Source: Tenacibaculum discolor
GTDB taxonomy: Bacteria; Bacteroidota; Bacteroidia; Flavobacteriales; Flavobacteriaceae
Assembly (NCBI RefSeq): GCF_003664185.1
Contig: NZ_RCCS01000005.1
Location: forward strand, 372,001-436,000
Direction of reading: 5' to 3'
DNA: 64,000 nucleotides
The notes under the pieces were generated by a model. It had not been told where the DNA came from. It saw only the letters and a program-made list of their open reading frames with translations, and did no database searches. Shown here piece after piece: positions 17,569 through 27,073 of the stretch (positions are counted from its first letter, which is position 1; every line of letters begins with the position of its first letter). A program made the translations under genes and the position numbers.

Positions 17569-17576
17569 TAAATTTG
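17569..17576 (+). promoter_or_regulatory. Possible + strand -7 box divergent from the XRE gene
   Basis: TAAATTTG matches TAnnTTTG, with a TTG at 17542-17544 (24-base spacer, slightly long) inside the palindrome. No ORF of note follows before ribF's 3' end; a short RNA is possible but unsupported. Confidence 0.25.
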
Positions 17577-17646
17577 TATGCAGTTACGTCAATAATACTA
17601 ATTCTAAAGCTATTTGAAACCGGGGGGCTTTGAGTATGATGTAAGG

Positions 17647-18585
17647 TTAGAGCTTGGCGTAACTTTTTAAAAAGAGCATTGAATTTTGCTTGTCTTTTTT
17701 TAATTGAGAAATTAAGCCAGAAACAGAATCGAACTTTTGTTCGTCTCTTAAATAGTAAAGTAGCTCAATAGTTAGCTCTTTACCATATAAATTTTGGTTA
17801 AAATTGAAATAATGTACTTCAATTGTTTGATGTTCTCCATCAACCGTTGGTCGATTACCAATATTCATCATTCCATAAATAGTAGTGTTATTAATAGTAG
17901 ACTTTACTATATAAACACCTGTTTTTGGAATCAACTTGTAGTCTTCAGGCACATCAATATTTGCTGTAGGAAAACCTATTTTTCCACCTAGTTGTTTTCC
18001 GTTTACAACTTTTCCTGTAAGTGAAAAGTTATATCCTAAGTAATTGTTAGCAGTTTTTAAATGCCCATTAGCTAGAGCTTTTCTAATTTTGGTAGAACTA
18101 ACTGATACTTCATCAATATCTTGAGCAGGAATTTCTTCAACAGTAAAATCATATAAGTGAGAATACTCAGTTAATTGTTCAATATTACCTTCTCTATTTT
18201 TTCCAAAATGATGATCGTAACCAATAATCAATTTAGAAATGTTTAATTGATTAACTAAAATATCACGAACAAAATCTAAAGCGGTTAATCTTGAAAACTC
18301 TCTACTAAAAGGATGAATGATTAAATAATCTAATCCTAATTTTTCTAAGTGTTGAGCTCTTTCATCAATAGTGTTTATTAGCTTAATAGAAACATCTTTT
18401 TGCAATACCATTCTTGGGTGAGGGAAAAATGTTAGCAATACCGATTTTTTATTACTAGCATTTGCTTCACTAACTAGTTTCTCAATAATTTTTTGATGAC
18501 CAATATGAACTCCATCAAAAGTACCAATTGTTACCATTGTTTTTTGAGAAGGGGTAAGATCAAAAATAGAATGTATAATTTCCAA
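17647..18585 (-). CDS. ribF: Bifunctional riboflavin kinase / FAD synthetase
   Basis: A 312-residue enzyme that makes FMN from riboflavin and then FAD. The N-terminal nucleotidyltransferase domain shows TIGTFDGVHIGHQKI, GYDHHFGKNREG and VSSTKIR; the C-terminal flavokinase domain shows GKQLGGKIGFPTANI and the PTV.GEHQTIEVHYF region. The TTG at 18585 (LEIIHSIFDLT) is chosen as start because homologues begin at this point and a further upstream TTG at 18615 overlaps the -7 box TATTTTTG (18612-18605, minus strand). Confidence 0.93.
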   Translation of the reverse strand: MEIIHSIFDLTPSQKTMVTIGTFDGVHIGHQKIIEKLVSEANASNKKSVLLTFFPHPRMVLQKDVSIKLINTIDERAQHLEKLGLDYLIIHPFSREFSRLTALDFVRDILVNQLNISKLIIGYDHHFGKNREGNIEQLTEYSHLYDFTVEEIPAQDIDEVSVSSTKIRKALANGHLKTANNYLGYNFSLTGKVVNGKQLGGKIGFPTANIDVPEDYKLIPKTGVYIVKSTINNTTIYGMMNIGNRPTVDGEHQTIEVHYFNFNQNLYGKELTIELLYYLRDEQKFDSVSGLISQLKKDKQNSMLFLKSYAKL

Positions 18586-18604
18586 GACTACTAATAAGTT
18601 TAGG

Positions 18605-18612
18605 CAAAAATA
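18605..18612 (-). promoter_or_regulatory. ribF promoter -7 box
   Basis: Minus strand TATTTTTG lies 19 bases before the preferred TTG start of ribF, which rules out the longer reading. Confidence 0.5.
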
Positions 18613-18778
18613 CAATTTGTATAAGATGATAAATAATAAATTAATAAATAAAATCTAAAATTGGTTTTTGGTAAGTTTTTGTCTTTATAATTACTATAAT
18701 TACAAAAAAAGAGGGTAAATATTTCGCAAATGAAAAAAAATTGTATTTTGCACTACAGTTAACAAATTATTTTACATT

Positions 18779-21487
18779 ATGATGAAAAAACTATTACTTG
18801 TTGCATTTGTGCTATTTGGTACAGCAATGATGGTTGCTCAAACTACCATTACAGGTACGGTTAATGATGCTTCGCTTGGTGGACCATTGCCAGGAGCAAA
18901 CATTAAAGTTTCGAGAAAAGCAGTAGGAACGTCTACTGATTTTGATGGTAAGTTTACAATGACGGTAACAGATATCCCTCCGTTTACCATTGAAATTTCT
19001 TCTTTAGGGTATCAAACAAAAACAGTTGAAATAACAAAAAACAACCAAGTTGTTGAGGTTAGCTTAACAGAAAATGCAACATCTTTAGATGAGGTAGTTG
19101 TGTCGGCTTCGAGAACTCCAGAACGTGTTATGGAATCACCTGTAACAATTGAACGTTTTGATTCTAGAGCGATTAAGAATACAGCTTCTGCTTCATATTA
19201 CGATGGATTAGAAAATTTAAAAGGAGTTGATATCAACTCAGGAGGTTTAACATTTAAAACAGTAAACACACGTGGTTTTGCTACGTTTGGTAATGAGCGT
19301 TTTGTACAGTTAGTTGACGGTATGGATAACGCTTCTCCAGCATTAAACTTTGCTATTGGAAACTTATTAGGAATTTCTGAAGTAGATGTAAAAAGTGTTG
19401 AAATTTTACCAGGAGCAGCTTCGGCTTTATATGGAGCCAATGCATTTAATGGTATTATGTTAATGCGTAGTGAGAACCCATTTAATGAACAAGGTATTAG
19501 TGTTGGTTTAAAAACTGGTTTAACAAGTCAAGAAGCAGCAGGAGATAATGGATATTATGATGCTACAATTAAAATGGCACATGCTTTTGACGATTATTTT
19601 GCAGTTAAAGCTAGTTTTTCTTACTTAAAAGGAGAAGAATGGCATGCAACTGATTATAGAAATACAACAGGTATTGGAGGTACATACATTCCTGGAATGA
19701 ATCATAATGATGATCCTAACTACGATGGGGCAAATGTGTATGGAGATGAGGTTTCTGTTGATTTAGGAGGAGCTATTGGAAAGGTTAGTAGAACAGGATA
19801 TAGAGAAGTAGATTTAATGTCTAATGAAGCTAAAAGTGTAAAATTCAATGGAGCTATTCATTACCGTCCTTTAGGTAATGACCGTGTTGAAATTATTTGG
19901 AATTCTAAATACGGTAGAGGTAATACTATTTATCAAGGACAAAACCGTTACAATTTAGCTAACTTCTTTATGGAACAACATAAGTTAGAAGTAAGAGGTA
20001 AAAACTTCTTTATAAGAGGATATTATGCAGGTGAAGATGCAGGAGATTCATACGATACTCGTTTTGCTGCAATTAATATTAATAGTAAGTGGAAATCTAA
20101 TACTAATTGGTTTGGGGATTATGCAAAAGCTTATTTAGGTGCAGTTCCTAATGTTGAAGCTTCAAATCATGCAGCAGCGAGAATTTATGCAGATAAGGGT
20201 CGTGCTGTACCAGGTACGCCTGAATTTACAAGACTTTTTAATGAAGTAACTGCTGATCCAGATTTACTAACAGGGTCAAAGTTTAGAGATAATACAAGCT
20301 ATTATCATGCGGATGGTAACTTAAACTTACGTGATTATATCGATTGGGCAGAGGTTCAAGTAGGGGGTTCATATAGACAATATAGATTAAACTCTTATGG
20401 AACTATTTATACTGATAGTGATGGTCCAATTAAATATGGAGAATATGGGTTATATACTCAAATTCAGAAAAAAATGATGGATGATCGTTTAAAATTTACA
20501 GGATCTATTCGTTATGATAAGTCAGATAATTTTGATGGAAACGTTACACCAAGAGTTTCATTAGCGTATGCGGCTGGAGAAAACAAAAATCATAACTTTA
20601 GAGCATCTTTCCAAACAGGTTTCCGTAACCCAACAACGCAAGATCAATATATTGGTTTAGCAACAGGAGCAGGATTTATTTTAGGAACAGCTCCAGATAA
20701 TATTGGGCGTTTTTCTGCACCAGCAATTACAACAACAGGAAGTTTTGTTTTAACAGGACAAGATGTGTTTGATAGAGGTTACTCTGCTAACTCTATAGCA
20801 AACGGAAATCCTACTTTGGCAACTACAGATTTAGTAGAGCCAGAAAAAGTAAAATCTTTTGAAGTTGGTTACCGTGCAGCAGTTCCTTTAGGAGAAAATA
20901 AGTTGTCTATTGATTTTAGTACATACTATAATATGTATTCTGACTTTATTTCTAATAAAGATGTAGTTGTATTAGTAGATCCAAACACACCAGTTACTGT
21001 GAATAACTTAACTAACAGAGATTTAGTAAGAACATTTAGTGTAAAAACTAACTCAACAGTTGATGTAGATTCTTATGGAGTAGGTTTAGGGTTAAACACG
21101 AAGGTATTTAATGGGTTTGATGTTGGATTAAACTATACATGGTCTAAGTTTGATTTTGATCAAGCTGCTGACCCTGATTTTGAAGCTGGATTTAATACAC
21201 CAGAACACAAAGTAAAAATGCAATTTGGACACACAAATTTATTTGAAAACTTTGGATTTAACATAAGTGCTCGTTGGCAAAATGAGTTCTACTGGCAGTC
21301 TACTTTCTTAGAAGGAACTGTAGAAGAAAGAACAGTTCTTGATGCTCAAATTAACTATTCTGTTCCTTCAATTAAGTCAGTGTTTAAAGTAGGAGGGTCT
21401 AATTTAACAGGTGAAGAGTATTTAAGTGCACCTGGAGTAGGAGCGGTAGGTTCTCAATACTACATTTCTTGGACTATCAACAACTAA
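18779..21487 (+). CDS. TonB-dependent outer-membrane receptor with N-terminal carboxypeptidase-regulatory-like domain
   Basis: A 902-residue outer-membrane protein: signal peptide (ending near MVAQ, residue 20), a CarboxypepD_reg-like beta domain (about 22-105: ITGTVNDASLGGPLPGANIKV), a TonB-box/plug region (about 110-230: DEVVVSASRTPERV; VEILPGAASALYGANAFNGI) and a 22-strand beta-barrel to the C-terminus ending in aromatic YYISW. It imports a ligand with TonB energy. It is followed 11 bases later by an SGNH-hydrolase lipoprotein, suggesting a cleave-and-import pair. It is not a SusC/SusD pair. Confidence 0.92.
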   Translation: MMKKLLLVAFVLFGTAMMVAQTTITGTVNDASLGGPLPGANIKVSRKAVGTSTDFDGKFTMTVTDIPPFTIEISSLGYQTKTVEITKNNQVVEVSLTENATSLDEVVVSASRTPERVMESPVTIERFDSRAIKNTASASYYDGLENLKGVDINSGGLTFKTVNTRGFATFGNERFVQLVDGMDNASPALNFAIGNLLGISEVDVKSVEILPGAASALYGANAFNGIMLMRSENPFNEQGISVGLKTGLTSQEAAGDNGYYDATIKMAHAFDDYFAVKASFSYLKGEEWHATDYRNTTGIGGTYIPGMNHNDDPNYDGANVYGDEVSVDLGGAIGKVSRTGYREVDLMSNEAKSVKFNGAIHYRPLGNDRVEIIWNSKYGRGNTIYQGQNRYNLANFFMEQHKLEVRGKNFFIRGYYAGEDAGDSYDTRFAAININSKWKSNTNWFGDYAKAYLGAVPNVEASNHAAARIYADKGRAVPGTPEFTRLFNEVTADPDLLTGSKFRDNTSYYHADGNLNLRDYIDWAEVQVGGSYRQYRLNSYGTIYTDSDGPIKYGEYGLYTQIQKKMMDDRLKFTGSIRYDKSDNFDGNVTPRVSLAYAAGENKNHNFRASFQTGFRNPTTQDQYIGLATGAGFILGTAPDNIGRFSAPAITTTGSFVLTGQDVFDRGYSANSIANGNPTLATTDLVEPEKVKSFEVGYRAAVPLGENKLSIDFSTYYNMYSDFISNKDVVVLVDPNTPVTVNNLTNRDLVRTFSVKTNSTVDVDSYGVGLGLNTKVFNGFDVGLNYTWSKFDFDQAADPDFEAGFNTPEHKVKMQFGHTNLFENFGFNISARWQNEFYWQSTFLEGTVEERTVLDAQINYSVPSIKSVFKVGGSNLTGEEYLSAPGVGAVGSQYYISWTINN

Positions 21488-21498
21488 AAAAAGAAACA

Positions 21499-23148
21499 AT
21501 GAAAAATACAATTAAATATACTTTTTTGTCTGCATTATTTTTAGGTTTAGCCGCCTGTGATGTAGATAATACATTACCTGAAATTAAAGGAGAGGCGGAG
21601 AGCACTGTAGCATTGCAGGCTGGTAGCGTAGATTTTTCCAGATATGTGTCAGTAGGAGCTTCCTTTACAGCAGGCTTTTCAGATGGAGCTTTATTTAAAG
21701 CTTCTCAAGAAAATTCTTTTCCAAATATATTAGCTAGTAAGTTTGCTATGGTAGGCGGAGGAGATTTTACGCAGCCTCTAATGAGTGATAACATAGGCGG
21801 TTTTTTAATAGCTGGGGTAGAAAAAGCTGAGCCAAGGTTTTATTTTAATGGAACTGGACCTACAAGGTTATCAGCAACTCCAACTACTGAAATAGGTAAT
21901 ATACAGGCAGGACCTTATAGTAATATGGGTGTGCCAGGAATAAAAAGTTTTCATTTAGGAGTAGAAGGTTATGGAGCATTAGCAGCTTTGCCAAATGCTA
22001 ACCCTTATTATGTAAGAATGGCATCTAACCCTATGGCAAGTGTTATACAAGATGTGTTAATGCAACAACCAACATTTTTTACATTATCTGAAATAGGAGG
22101 AAATGATGTTTTAGGTTACTCTATTGCTGGTGGTGTAGGTGAAGATCATAATGAAACAGGAAATGTAGACCCAACAACTTATGGAATAAATGATATTACA
22201 AACTCTAATGTTTTTGCTTCAGTTTTTTCAAGTACTGTTGACGCTTTAGCAGCAGGAGATAGAAAAGGAGTTGTGGCTAATTTACCATATATAACATCGT
22301 TACCTTACTTTACTACAGTACCTTATGCACCATTAGATCCTAGTAATCCTGATTTTGGAGCACAAATTCCGACATTAAATAATGTTTTTGGAGCTATTAA
22401 TGGAGTTTTTGAAGCAATTGGTGTTCCAGAAAGATCAATAGTTTTTGCTACAGATGCTGCAAGTGCAGTTGTAATTAAAGATGAGTCTTTAGAAGATAAA
22501 ACTGCTCAAATTGTTGGTGCTTTATTAGCAAGTCCTACGTTTCCTCCTTTTGTGGCAAGCTTTGGGTTACCTACTGATGCAACTACATTACAAAAAGTAG
22601 CAGGCTTATTAGGTACTTATTACGGTCAAGCAAGACAAGCAACAGAAGAAGATTTATTAGTATTGCCAAGTAGTACTATAATAGGAGAAGTGAATACTGA
22701 TTCTGTTGAATTTTTAATGTTGCAAGGTCTACCAGAACAGTTAGCAGGAATGTTTTCTGTAGAAGGAGTTTCATTACCTCTTGAAGATAAATGGGTGTTA
22801 ACCCAAGATGAAGTAAGTAGAGTTAAGAATGCTACAGATTCATATAATGCAACTATTAAAGCAGTTGCTGAAGCAAAAGGTTTAGCTTTTGTAGATTTTA
22901 AAGCTATTTTACAAGAAGCCTCTACTTCTGGGTTAGAGTTTGGAAATTATAATATGAATACTAGTTTAGTAACTGGTGGTTTAGTTGGTTTAGACGGAGT
23001 TCATTTAACTGGTAGAGGGTATGCATTAATGGCTAATAAAATGTTAGCAGCTATTGATGCTACATACGGATCTAATTTCACTGTAGGTAAAGACGGTTTA
23101 GCTAAACCGGATGATTACCCAACAAATTACTCACCTACTTTACAATAG
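21499..23148 (+). CDS. SGNH/GDSL-hydrolase family lipoprotein
   Basis: A 549-residue lipoprotein (lipobox LGLAAC) with the three SGNH blocks: block I VGASFTAGFSDG with the candidate nucleophile Ser but Ala in place of the usual Asp of GDS; block III IGGNDVLGYS; block V DGVHLTGRGYALMANKM with the catalytic Asp-His. An esterase or lipase acting at the cell surface is likely. ATG 21499 (MKNTIKYTF) gives a proper signal peptide; a TTG upstream would overlap the receptor gene. It is co-transcribed with the TonB receptor. Confidence 0.85.
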   Translation: MKNTIKYTFLSALFLGLAACDVDNTLPEIKGEAESTVALQAGSVDFSRYVSVGASFTAGFSDGALFKASQENSFPNILASKFAMVGGGDFTQPLMSDNIGGFLIAGVEKAEPRFYFNGTGPTRLSATPTTEIGNIQAGPYSNMGVPGIKSFHLGVEGYGALAALPNANPYYVRMASNPMASVIQDVLMQQPTFFTLSEIGGNDVLGYSIAGGVGEDHNETGNVDPTTYGINDITNSNVFASVFSSTVDALAAGDRKGVVANLPYITSLPYFTTVPYAPLDPSNPDFGAQIPTLNNVFGAINGVFEAIGVPERSIVFATDAASAVVIKDESLEDKTAQIVGALLASPTFPPFVASFGLPTDATTLQKVAGLLGTYYGQARQATEEDLLVLPSSTIIGEVNTDSVEFLMLQGLPEQLAGMFSVEGVSLPLEDKWVLTQDEVSRVKNATDSYNATIKAVAEAKGLAFVDFKAILQEASTSGLEFGNYNMNTSLVTGGLVGLDGVHLTGRGYALMANKMLAAIDATYGSNFTVGKDGLAKPDDYPTNYSPTLQ

Positions 23149-23170
23149 TGAGCAAAATATAAAATAAAAA

Positions 23171-23200
23171 AAGCTGAAGATTAATCTTCAGCTTTTTTTT
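23171..23200. terminator. Bidirectional terminator after the SGNH lipoprotein
   Basis: A perfect palindrome AAGCTGAAGA / TCTTCAGCTT with loop TTAA and long T and A tracts. The last codons of the convergent small membrane protein gene run into it. Confidence 0.88.
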
Positions 23201-23408
23201 TGTCTTTATCAGAGTTCATAACATACTTTTTATACTTACCATCTTTATATCTATAGTAAATAAATAAAGGCATTAATATAAATGACATGTATAAAACACC
23301 TAGGCCCATTACTACTTGTGATTTAGGGTGCTCTGTGTTTAAAAGATAAGCTCCTGCTATCATCCAAAGTAAAAAGATGATGAATAATATTTTAAGTACA
23401 GTTTTCAT
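23181..23408 (-). CDS. Small two-helix membrane protein
   Basis: A 75-residue protein with two hydrophobic helices (about residues 4-22 and 32-52) and a charged, lysine-rich C-terminus (SDKDKKKAED), part of which is encoded by the terminator hairpin. No family is recognised. It lies downstream of glyS on the minus strand, but a terminator (23493-23518) separates them. Confidence 0.65.
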   Translation of the reverse strand: MKTVLKILFIIFLLWMIAGAYLLNTEHPKSQVVMGLGVLYMSFILMPLFIYYRYKDGKYKKYVMNSDKDKKKAED

Positions 23409-23492
23409 TTGTTTTCTATTTTATCGGTTAGTTAAAACTCTTACTTGATATTAAGATTTGTATGTAAAGGTATTTACTATTGCAAAAATAAA

Positions 23493-23518
23493 AATCCTAA
23501 ACAGTTACGTTTAGGATT
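23493..23518 (-). terminator. glyS terminator
   Basis: A 10-bp stem AATCCTAAAC / GTTTAGGATT with a 6-base loop, followed on the minus strand by a T-rich run. It lies just after the glyS stop. Confidence 0.8.
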
Positions 23519-23544
23519 CTTGCTTTATTTTGTCGTTTTAAGAT

Positions 23545-25092
23545 TTATGCTTCCATTTTTTGTAACCAAGAACGTACATCTACCTCTTGTTTAATAATGT
23601 TGCTTAATTCTTCTATTTTAACACGTTTTTGTTCCATAGTGTCTCTATGACGAATGGTAACAGTATTGTCTTCTAAAGTTTCATGGTCTACTGTAATACA
23701 GAAAGGTGTACCAACAGCATCTTGACGACGATATCTTCTTCCAACAGCATCTTTTTCATCATAAACAACATTGAAATCCCATTTTAAATCGTCAACAATT
23801 TTACGAGCAATTTCTGGTAAACCGTCTTTTTTAACCAACGGTAAAATAGCTGCTTTGGTAGGTGCTAAAACTGCAGGTAATTTTAAAACTGTTCTTGTTG
23901 AACCATTTTCTAGCTCTTCTTCTTGTAAAGAGTTAGAGAAAACCGCTAAGAACATTCTGTCTAAACCAATTGAAGTTTCAATTACGTAAGGAACATAACT
24001 AGTATTGTCTTCGTGATCGAAGTACTGTAGTTTTTTTCCAGAGAATTTTTCATGCTGACTTAAGTCAAAATCAGTACGAGAATGAATCCCTTCTAATTCT
24101 TTGAATCCAAAAGGAAAATTAAATTCAATATCAGCAGCAGCATCAGCGTAATGAGCTAATTTATCATGATCGTGGAAACGGTAGTTTTCTTCTCCCATTC
24201 CTAACGACATATGCCACTTTAAGCGAGTTTCTTTCCACTTCTCATACCATTCTTTTTGAGTGCCTGGTTTTACAAAAAATTGCATTTCCATTTGCTCAAA
24301 CTCTCGTTGTCTAAATATAAATTGACGCGCAACTATTTCGTTACGAAAAGCTTTACCAGTTTGTGCAATTCCAAAAGGAATTTTCATACGTCCAGTTTTT
24401 TGTACGTTTAAGAAGTTTACAAAAATACCTTGTGCTGTTTCAGGTCGTAAATATACTTCTGTTGAACTGTCAGCAGAAGCTCCAAGTTGCGTTCCAAACA
24501 TTAGGTTAAACTGCTTAACTTCTGTCCAGTTTTTAGAGCCAGAAACAGGACATGTTATACCTAAGTCTATAATTAAATTTCTAAACCCTTCAAAATCGTT
24601 TTCCTCTTGAACTCTTGTTAGTTCAACAGTTATCTCGTCAATTTGTTTTTGACGTCTTAAAACGTTAGGATTTGTACTTCTAAATTCATCTTCATTAAAA
24701 GCATCACCAAAACGCTTTTTTGCTTTGGTTATATCTTTTTGAATTTTTTCGTTGATTTTTTCTCTAAAATCTTCAACTAAAACATCAGCTCTATAACGTT
24801 TTTTAGAGTCTTTATTATCAATTAAAGGATCGTTGAAAGCATCAACGTGGCCTGAGGCTTTCCAAGTAGTTGGGTGCATTAGTATTGCTGCATCAATACC
24901 TACAATGTTTTCGTGCATTTGCACCATTGCTTTCCACCAATAATCACGAATATTTTTCTTTAATTCTACTCCGTTTTGAGCATAATCATACACCGCGCTT
25001 AAACCATCATAAATTTCAGATGATTGGAACACATAACCGTATTCTTTTGCGTGCGATAATACTTTTTTAAATTGATCTTCTTGTTTTGCCAT
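23545..25092 (-). CDS. glyS: Glycine--tRNA ligase (homodimeric type)
   Basis: A 515-residue class II synthetase of the alpha2 type found in Bacteroidota, eukaryotes and Gram-positives, not the alpha2beta2 GlyQ/GlyS form. Visible: the N-terminal FQSSEIYDGLSAVYDYA, PVSGSKNWTEVKQFNLMF, motif 2 (GKAFRNEI ... FRQREFEQMEMQFF), the SYVPYVIETSIGLDRMFLA motif 3 area and a C-terminal anticodon-binding domain. It starts at ATG 25092 directly behind a -7 box. Confidence 0.96.
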   Translation of the reverse strand: MAKQEDQFKKVLSHAKEYGYVFQSSEIYDGLSAVYDYAQNGVELKKNIRDYWWKAMVQMHENIVGIDAAILMHPTTWKASGHVDAFNDPLIDNKDSKKRYRADVLVEDFREKINEKIQKDITKAKKRFGDAFNEDEFRSTNPNVLRRQKQIDEITVELTRVQEENDFEGFRNLIIDLGITCPVSGSKNWTEVKQFNLMFGTQLGASADSSTEVYLRPETAQGIFVNFLNVQKTGRMKIPFGIAQTGKAFRNEIVARQFIFRQREFEQMEMQFFVKPGTQKEWYEKWKETRLKWHMSLGMGEENYRFHDHDKLAHYADAAADIEFNFPFGFKELEGIHSRTDFDLSQHEKFSGKKLQYFDHEDNTSYVPYVIETSIGLDRMFLAVFSNSLQEEELENGSTRTVLKLPAVLAPTKAAILPLVKKDGLPEIARKIVDDLKWDFNVVYDEKDAVGRRYRRQDAVGTPFCITVDHETLEDNTVTIRHRDTMEQKRVKIEELSNIIKQEVDVRSWLQKMEA

Positions 25093-25096
25093 GTTG

Positions 25097-25104
25097 CAAA
25101 AATA
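25097..25104 (-). promoter_or_regulatory. glyS promoter -7 box (leaderless arrangement)
   Basis: Minus strand TATTTTTG is followed by CAAC and the ATG of glyS, the same four-base spacing as at dxs and rsmI. Confidence 0.5.
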
Positions 25105-25141
25105 AAATAAGGATTTAAACTAAGGGTATGGAAAAAGAAAA

Positions 25142-25174
25142 AAGTGAAGAATTAATTAAACTCTTCACTTTTTA
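25142..25174. terminator. Terminator after the coiled-coil gene pair
   Basis: The stem AAGTGAAGA / TCTTCACTT with an 11-base loop has T tracts on both strands. It lies downstream of the minus-strand gene ending at 25202. Confidence 0.75.
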
Positions 25175-25201
25175 GTTGCATTTTGTACCTATTATCGTTG
25201 T

Positions 25202-26080
25202 TTATCTTAGTTTTATTATTGTGTTTCCAGAGTAAACACCATCAACAAAAGCGCTAATTACATATTTTCCTTTTTTAATATCGTCTCTGTTTACTAATAC
25301 TAAAGACACAAGGCTTAAACGATTGTTACTGTAGTTAACCTCAAGAGAGTCTGTATATTGAACTTTTTGTCCATTTTTTAGGTCAGTTTTCCCTTTTGGA
25401 GCAACTACATTTTTATTTTCATCAGCAATTTGAATATATACGCGTTTTTCACCTGCCGTAGTTATTGGGTTTTCTAACAAATCAAAATTTATTCTAAAAG
25501 CATCAGTTCTGCTAGATCTACTTGTAGATGTTAACTTTCCGCTGCTACGTTCTTTCATGGCAACTGCTTTTACAGGGCTTGTTTTAATAATTCCACCAAT
25601 AGCAACTTTAGCTTCTAATTCTTTGTTCTTTTCTGTTAATGTTTCATTTACACTATCTTTTTGCTGTAAAATTTCATTAGCTATAACATTTTCTTGAGTT
25701 AAAGCATCATTAGCACTATTTAAAGAGTCTATTTGAATAAAAAGCTTTTTGTTTTCACGTTCTAAACTAGCAATTCTACTTCTGTATTTTCTTATAAGTC
25801 CAAAATTATCAGATTTTAAGAGTTTGATAGAGTCTCTTAAGTTTTTCATTTTTATTAGCTCTACTTCTAATCTGTCAGCTAAACGTTTTTTTCCAACAAC
25901 AACATCGGTGTAGTCTTTAATCATTTCGTCTAGATCTTGCTGTAATTCAGCTTTTTCTTCTAAGAAGATGTTTTGAAGGTTTTTGTTTTCATTTGACTTT
26001 TGAAAAGAGTAATAAAAAAGGAAAAGAGATAAGATAATTAATACTAAAATTAAAACATTCTTGGTTTTTGGTTGATTCAT
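25202..26080 (-). CDS. Membrane-anchored coiled-coil protein (paralogue B)
   Basis: A 292-residue protein: a short basic N-terminus, one membrane helix (about residues 9-25, VLILVLIILSLFLFYYS), a long coiled coil (about 30-165), a basic linker (VKAVAMKERSSGKLTSTSRS) and a C-terminal beta-rich domain (about 190-292, from FRINFDLLENPIT to the end). The topology suggests an inner-membrane anchor with a periplasmic coil and globular head. It is a tandem paralogue of the next gene upstream. Such proteins are often mislabelled ParA-like; no ATPase motif is present. Confidence 0.75.
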   Translation of the reverse strand: MNQPKTKNVLILVLIILSLFLFYYSFQKSNENKNLQNIFLEEKAELQQDLDEMIKDYTDVVVGKKRLADRLEVELIKMKNLRDSIKLLKSDNFGLIRKYRSRIASLERENKKLFIQIDSLNSANDALTQENVIANEILQQKDSVNETLTEKNKELEAKVAIGGIIKTSPVKAVAMKERSSGKLTSTSRSSRTDAFRINFDLLENPITTAGEKRVYIQIADENKNVVAPKGKTDLKNGQKVQYTDSLEVNYSNNRLSLVSLVLVNRDDIKKGKYVISAFVDGVYSGNTIIKLR

Positions 26081-26126
26081 GGTTTAGGGGGATTGATTTA
26101 TATTAAGTTTTATTAATTTAAGGGGT

Positions 26127-27029
26127 TTATTTTAGTGCTAGGGATTTATTACCGGCCTGAATACCGTTTACAAATGTATTAATATGATAGATTCCAGCAC
26201 CAATTTCGCCATCTACATTAACAAAAGAAATCATAGATAACTGTTTGTTATTATATTCGGCAGTTAAAATATCACTACACCATATTTTTTTATTGTTCTG
26301 CAAACTTACTTCTTTAAATGGGGTAATAACTTTTTTATTTGTATCCATTACTTGAATATAAACTTTTTTAGGACCAGGGGAGGCCACTTTGTTTTCTAGT
26401 AAATCGAATTCTATTTTAAATGCATTTACCTTATTAGATCTTGTTGTTGAGGTAAATTTCCCATTTCTTTTCTTTTTCATAGCCTCTGCCTTTATGGTAG
26501 ATATTTCAATAACTTCAGCAGTGGCTATTTTTTTCTTTAAGTCTTGCTTTTCTTTACTTAAAAAACGGTTTATGTTAGTAAGTTTAGCATTTTGTTTTTC
26601 TTTTACTAATAAAGCTTCTTGAACACTATCGTTTTTTGTAATTAATTCGTTGTTAATTGTATTAAGATGATTTAATTGAGTGAAAAGTTTTTCGTTTTCT
26701 TCAATAAGTATTCCTGTTCTTTTTCTGTAGTATCTAATAAACTTATAATCTACTTCCTTTAAGTTTTTAACAGAATCTCTAAGTTGGATTACTTTATGAA
26801 TCTCATCTTTTAGTTTTAATGAATATTCACTTTTCTTATAATTTGTTTCTTCATAATCTTCAATAATATTTGTTAACTCGTTTTCTAACTCCTTTTTTTC
26901 AAGCTCAAAAACAGCTTTAAGCTCAGAGTAATCTCTAGCATTTTCGTAGGATAAAAATCCAATAACAAGTATTAGTAAAATTAAAAAGGCAATGAAGCCG
27001 TTGTTTTTTATTTTTGAGGCAGGCATCAT
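26127..27029 (-). CDS. Membrane-anchored coiled-coil protein (paralogue A)
   Basis: A 300-residue protein with the same plan as its downstream neighbour: membrane helix (about 11-27), coiled coil (about 30-175), a linker (IKAEAMKKKRNGKFTSTTRS) matching the paralogue, and a C-terminal beta domain (KIEFDLLENKVASPGPKKVY). The linker and head align clearly with the paralogue, while the coil has diverged. The two genes are 46 bases apart and probably form one transcript. Function unknown. Confidence 0.75.
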   Translation of the reverse strand: MMPASKIKNNGFIAFLILLILVIGFLSYENARDYSELKAVFELEKKELENELTNIIEDYEETNYKKSEYSLKLKDEIHKVIQLRDSVKNLKEVDYKFIRYYRKRTGILIEENEKLFTQLNHLNTINNELITKNDSVQEALLVKEKQNAKLTNINRFLSKEKQDLKKKIATAEVIEISTIKAEAMKKKRNGKFTSTTRSNKVNAFKIEFDLLENKVASPGPKKVYIQVMDTNKKVITPFKEVSLQNNKKIWCSDILTAEYNNKQLSMISFVNVDGEIGAGIYHINTFVNGIQAGNKSLALK

Positions 27030-27073
27030 TTAAGGGGTTATAATGAGGGTTATGCTCCGTGCTAATATACTAT

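Noticed and set aside
25202..27029. ParA-type chromosome partitioning proteins
   Set aside because: Neither paralogue has a Walker motif; they are membrane-anchored coiled coils.
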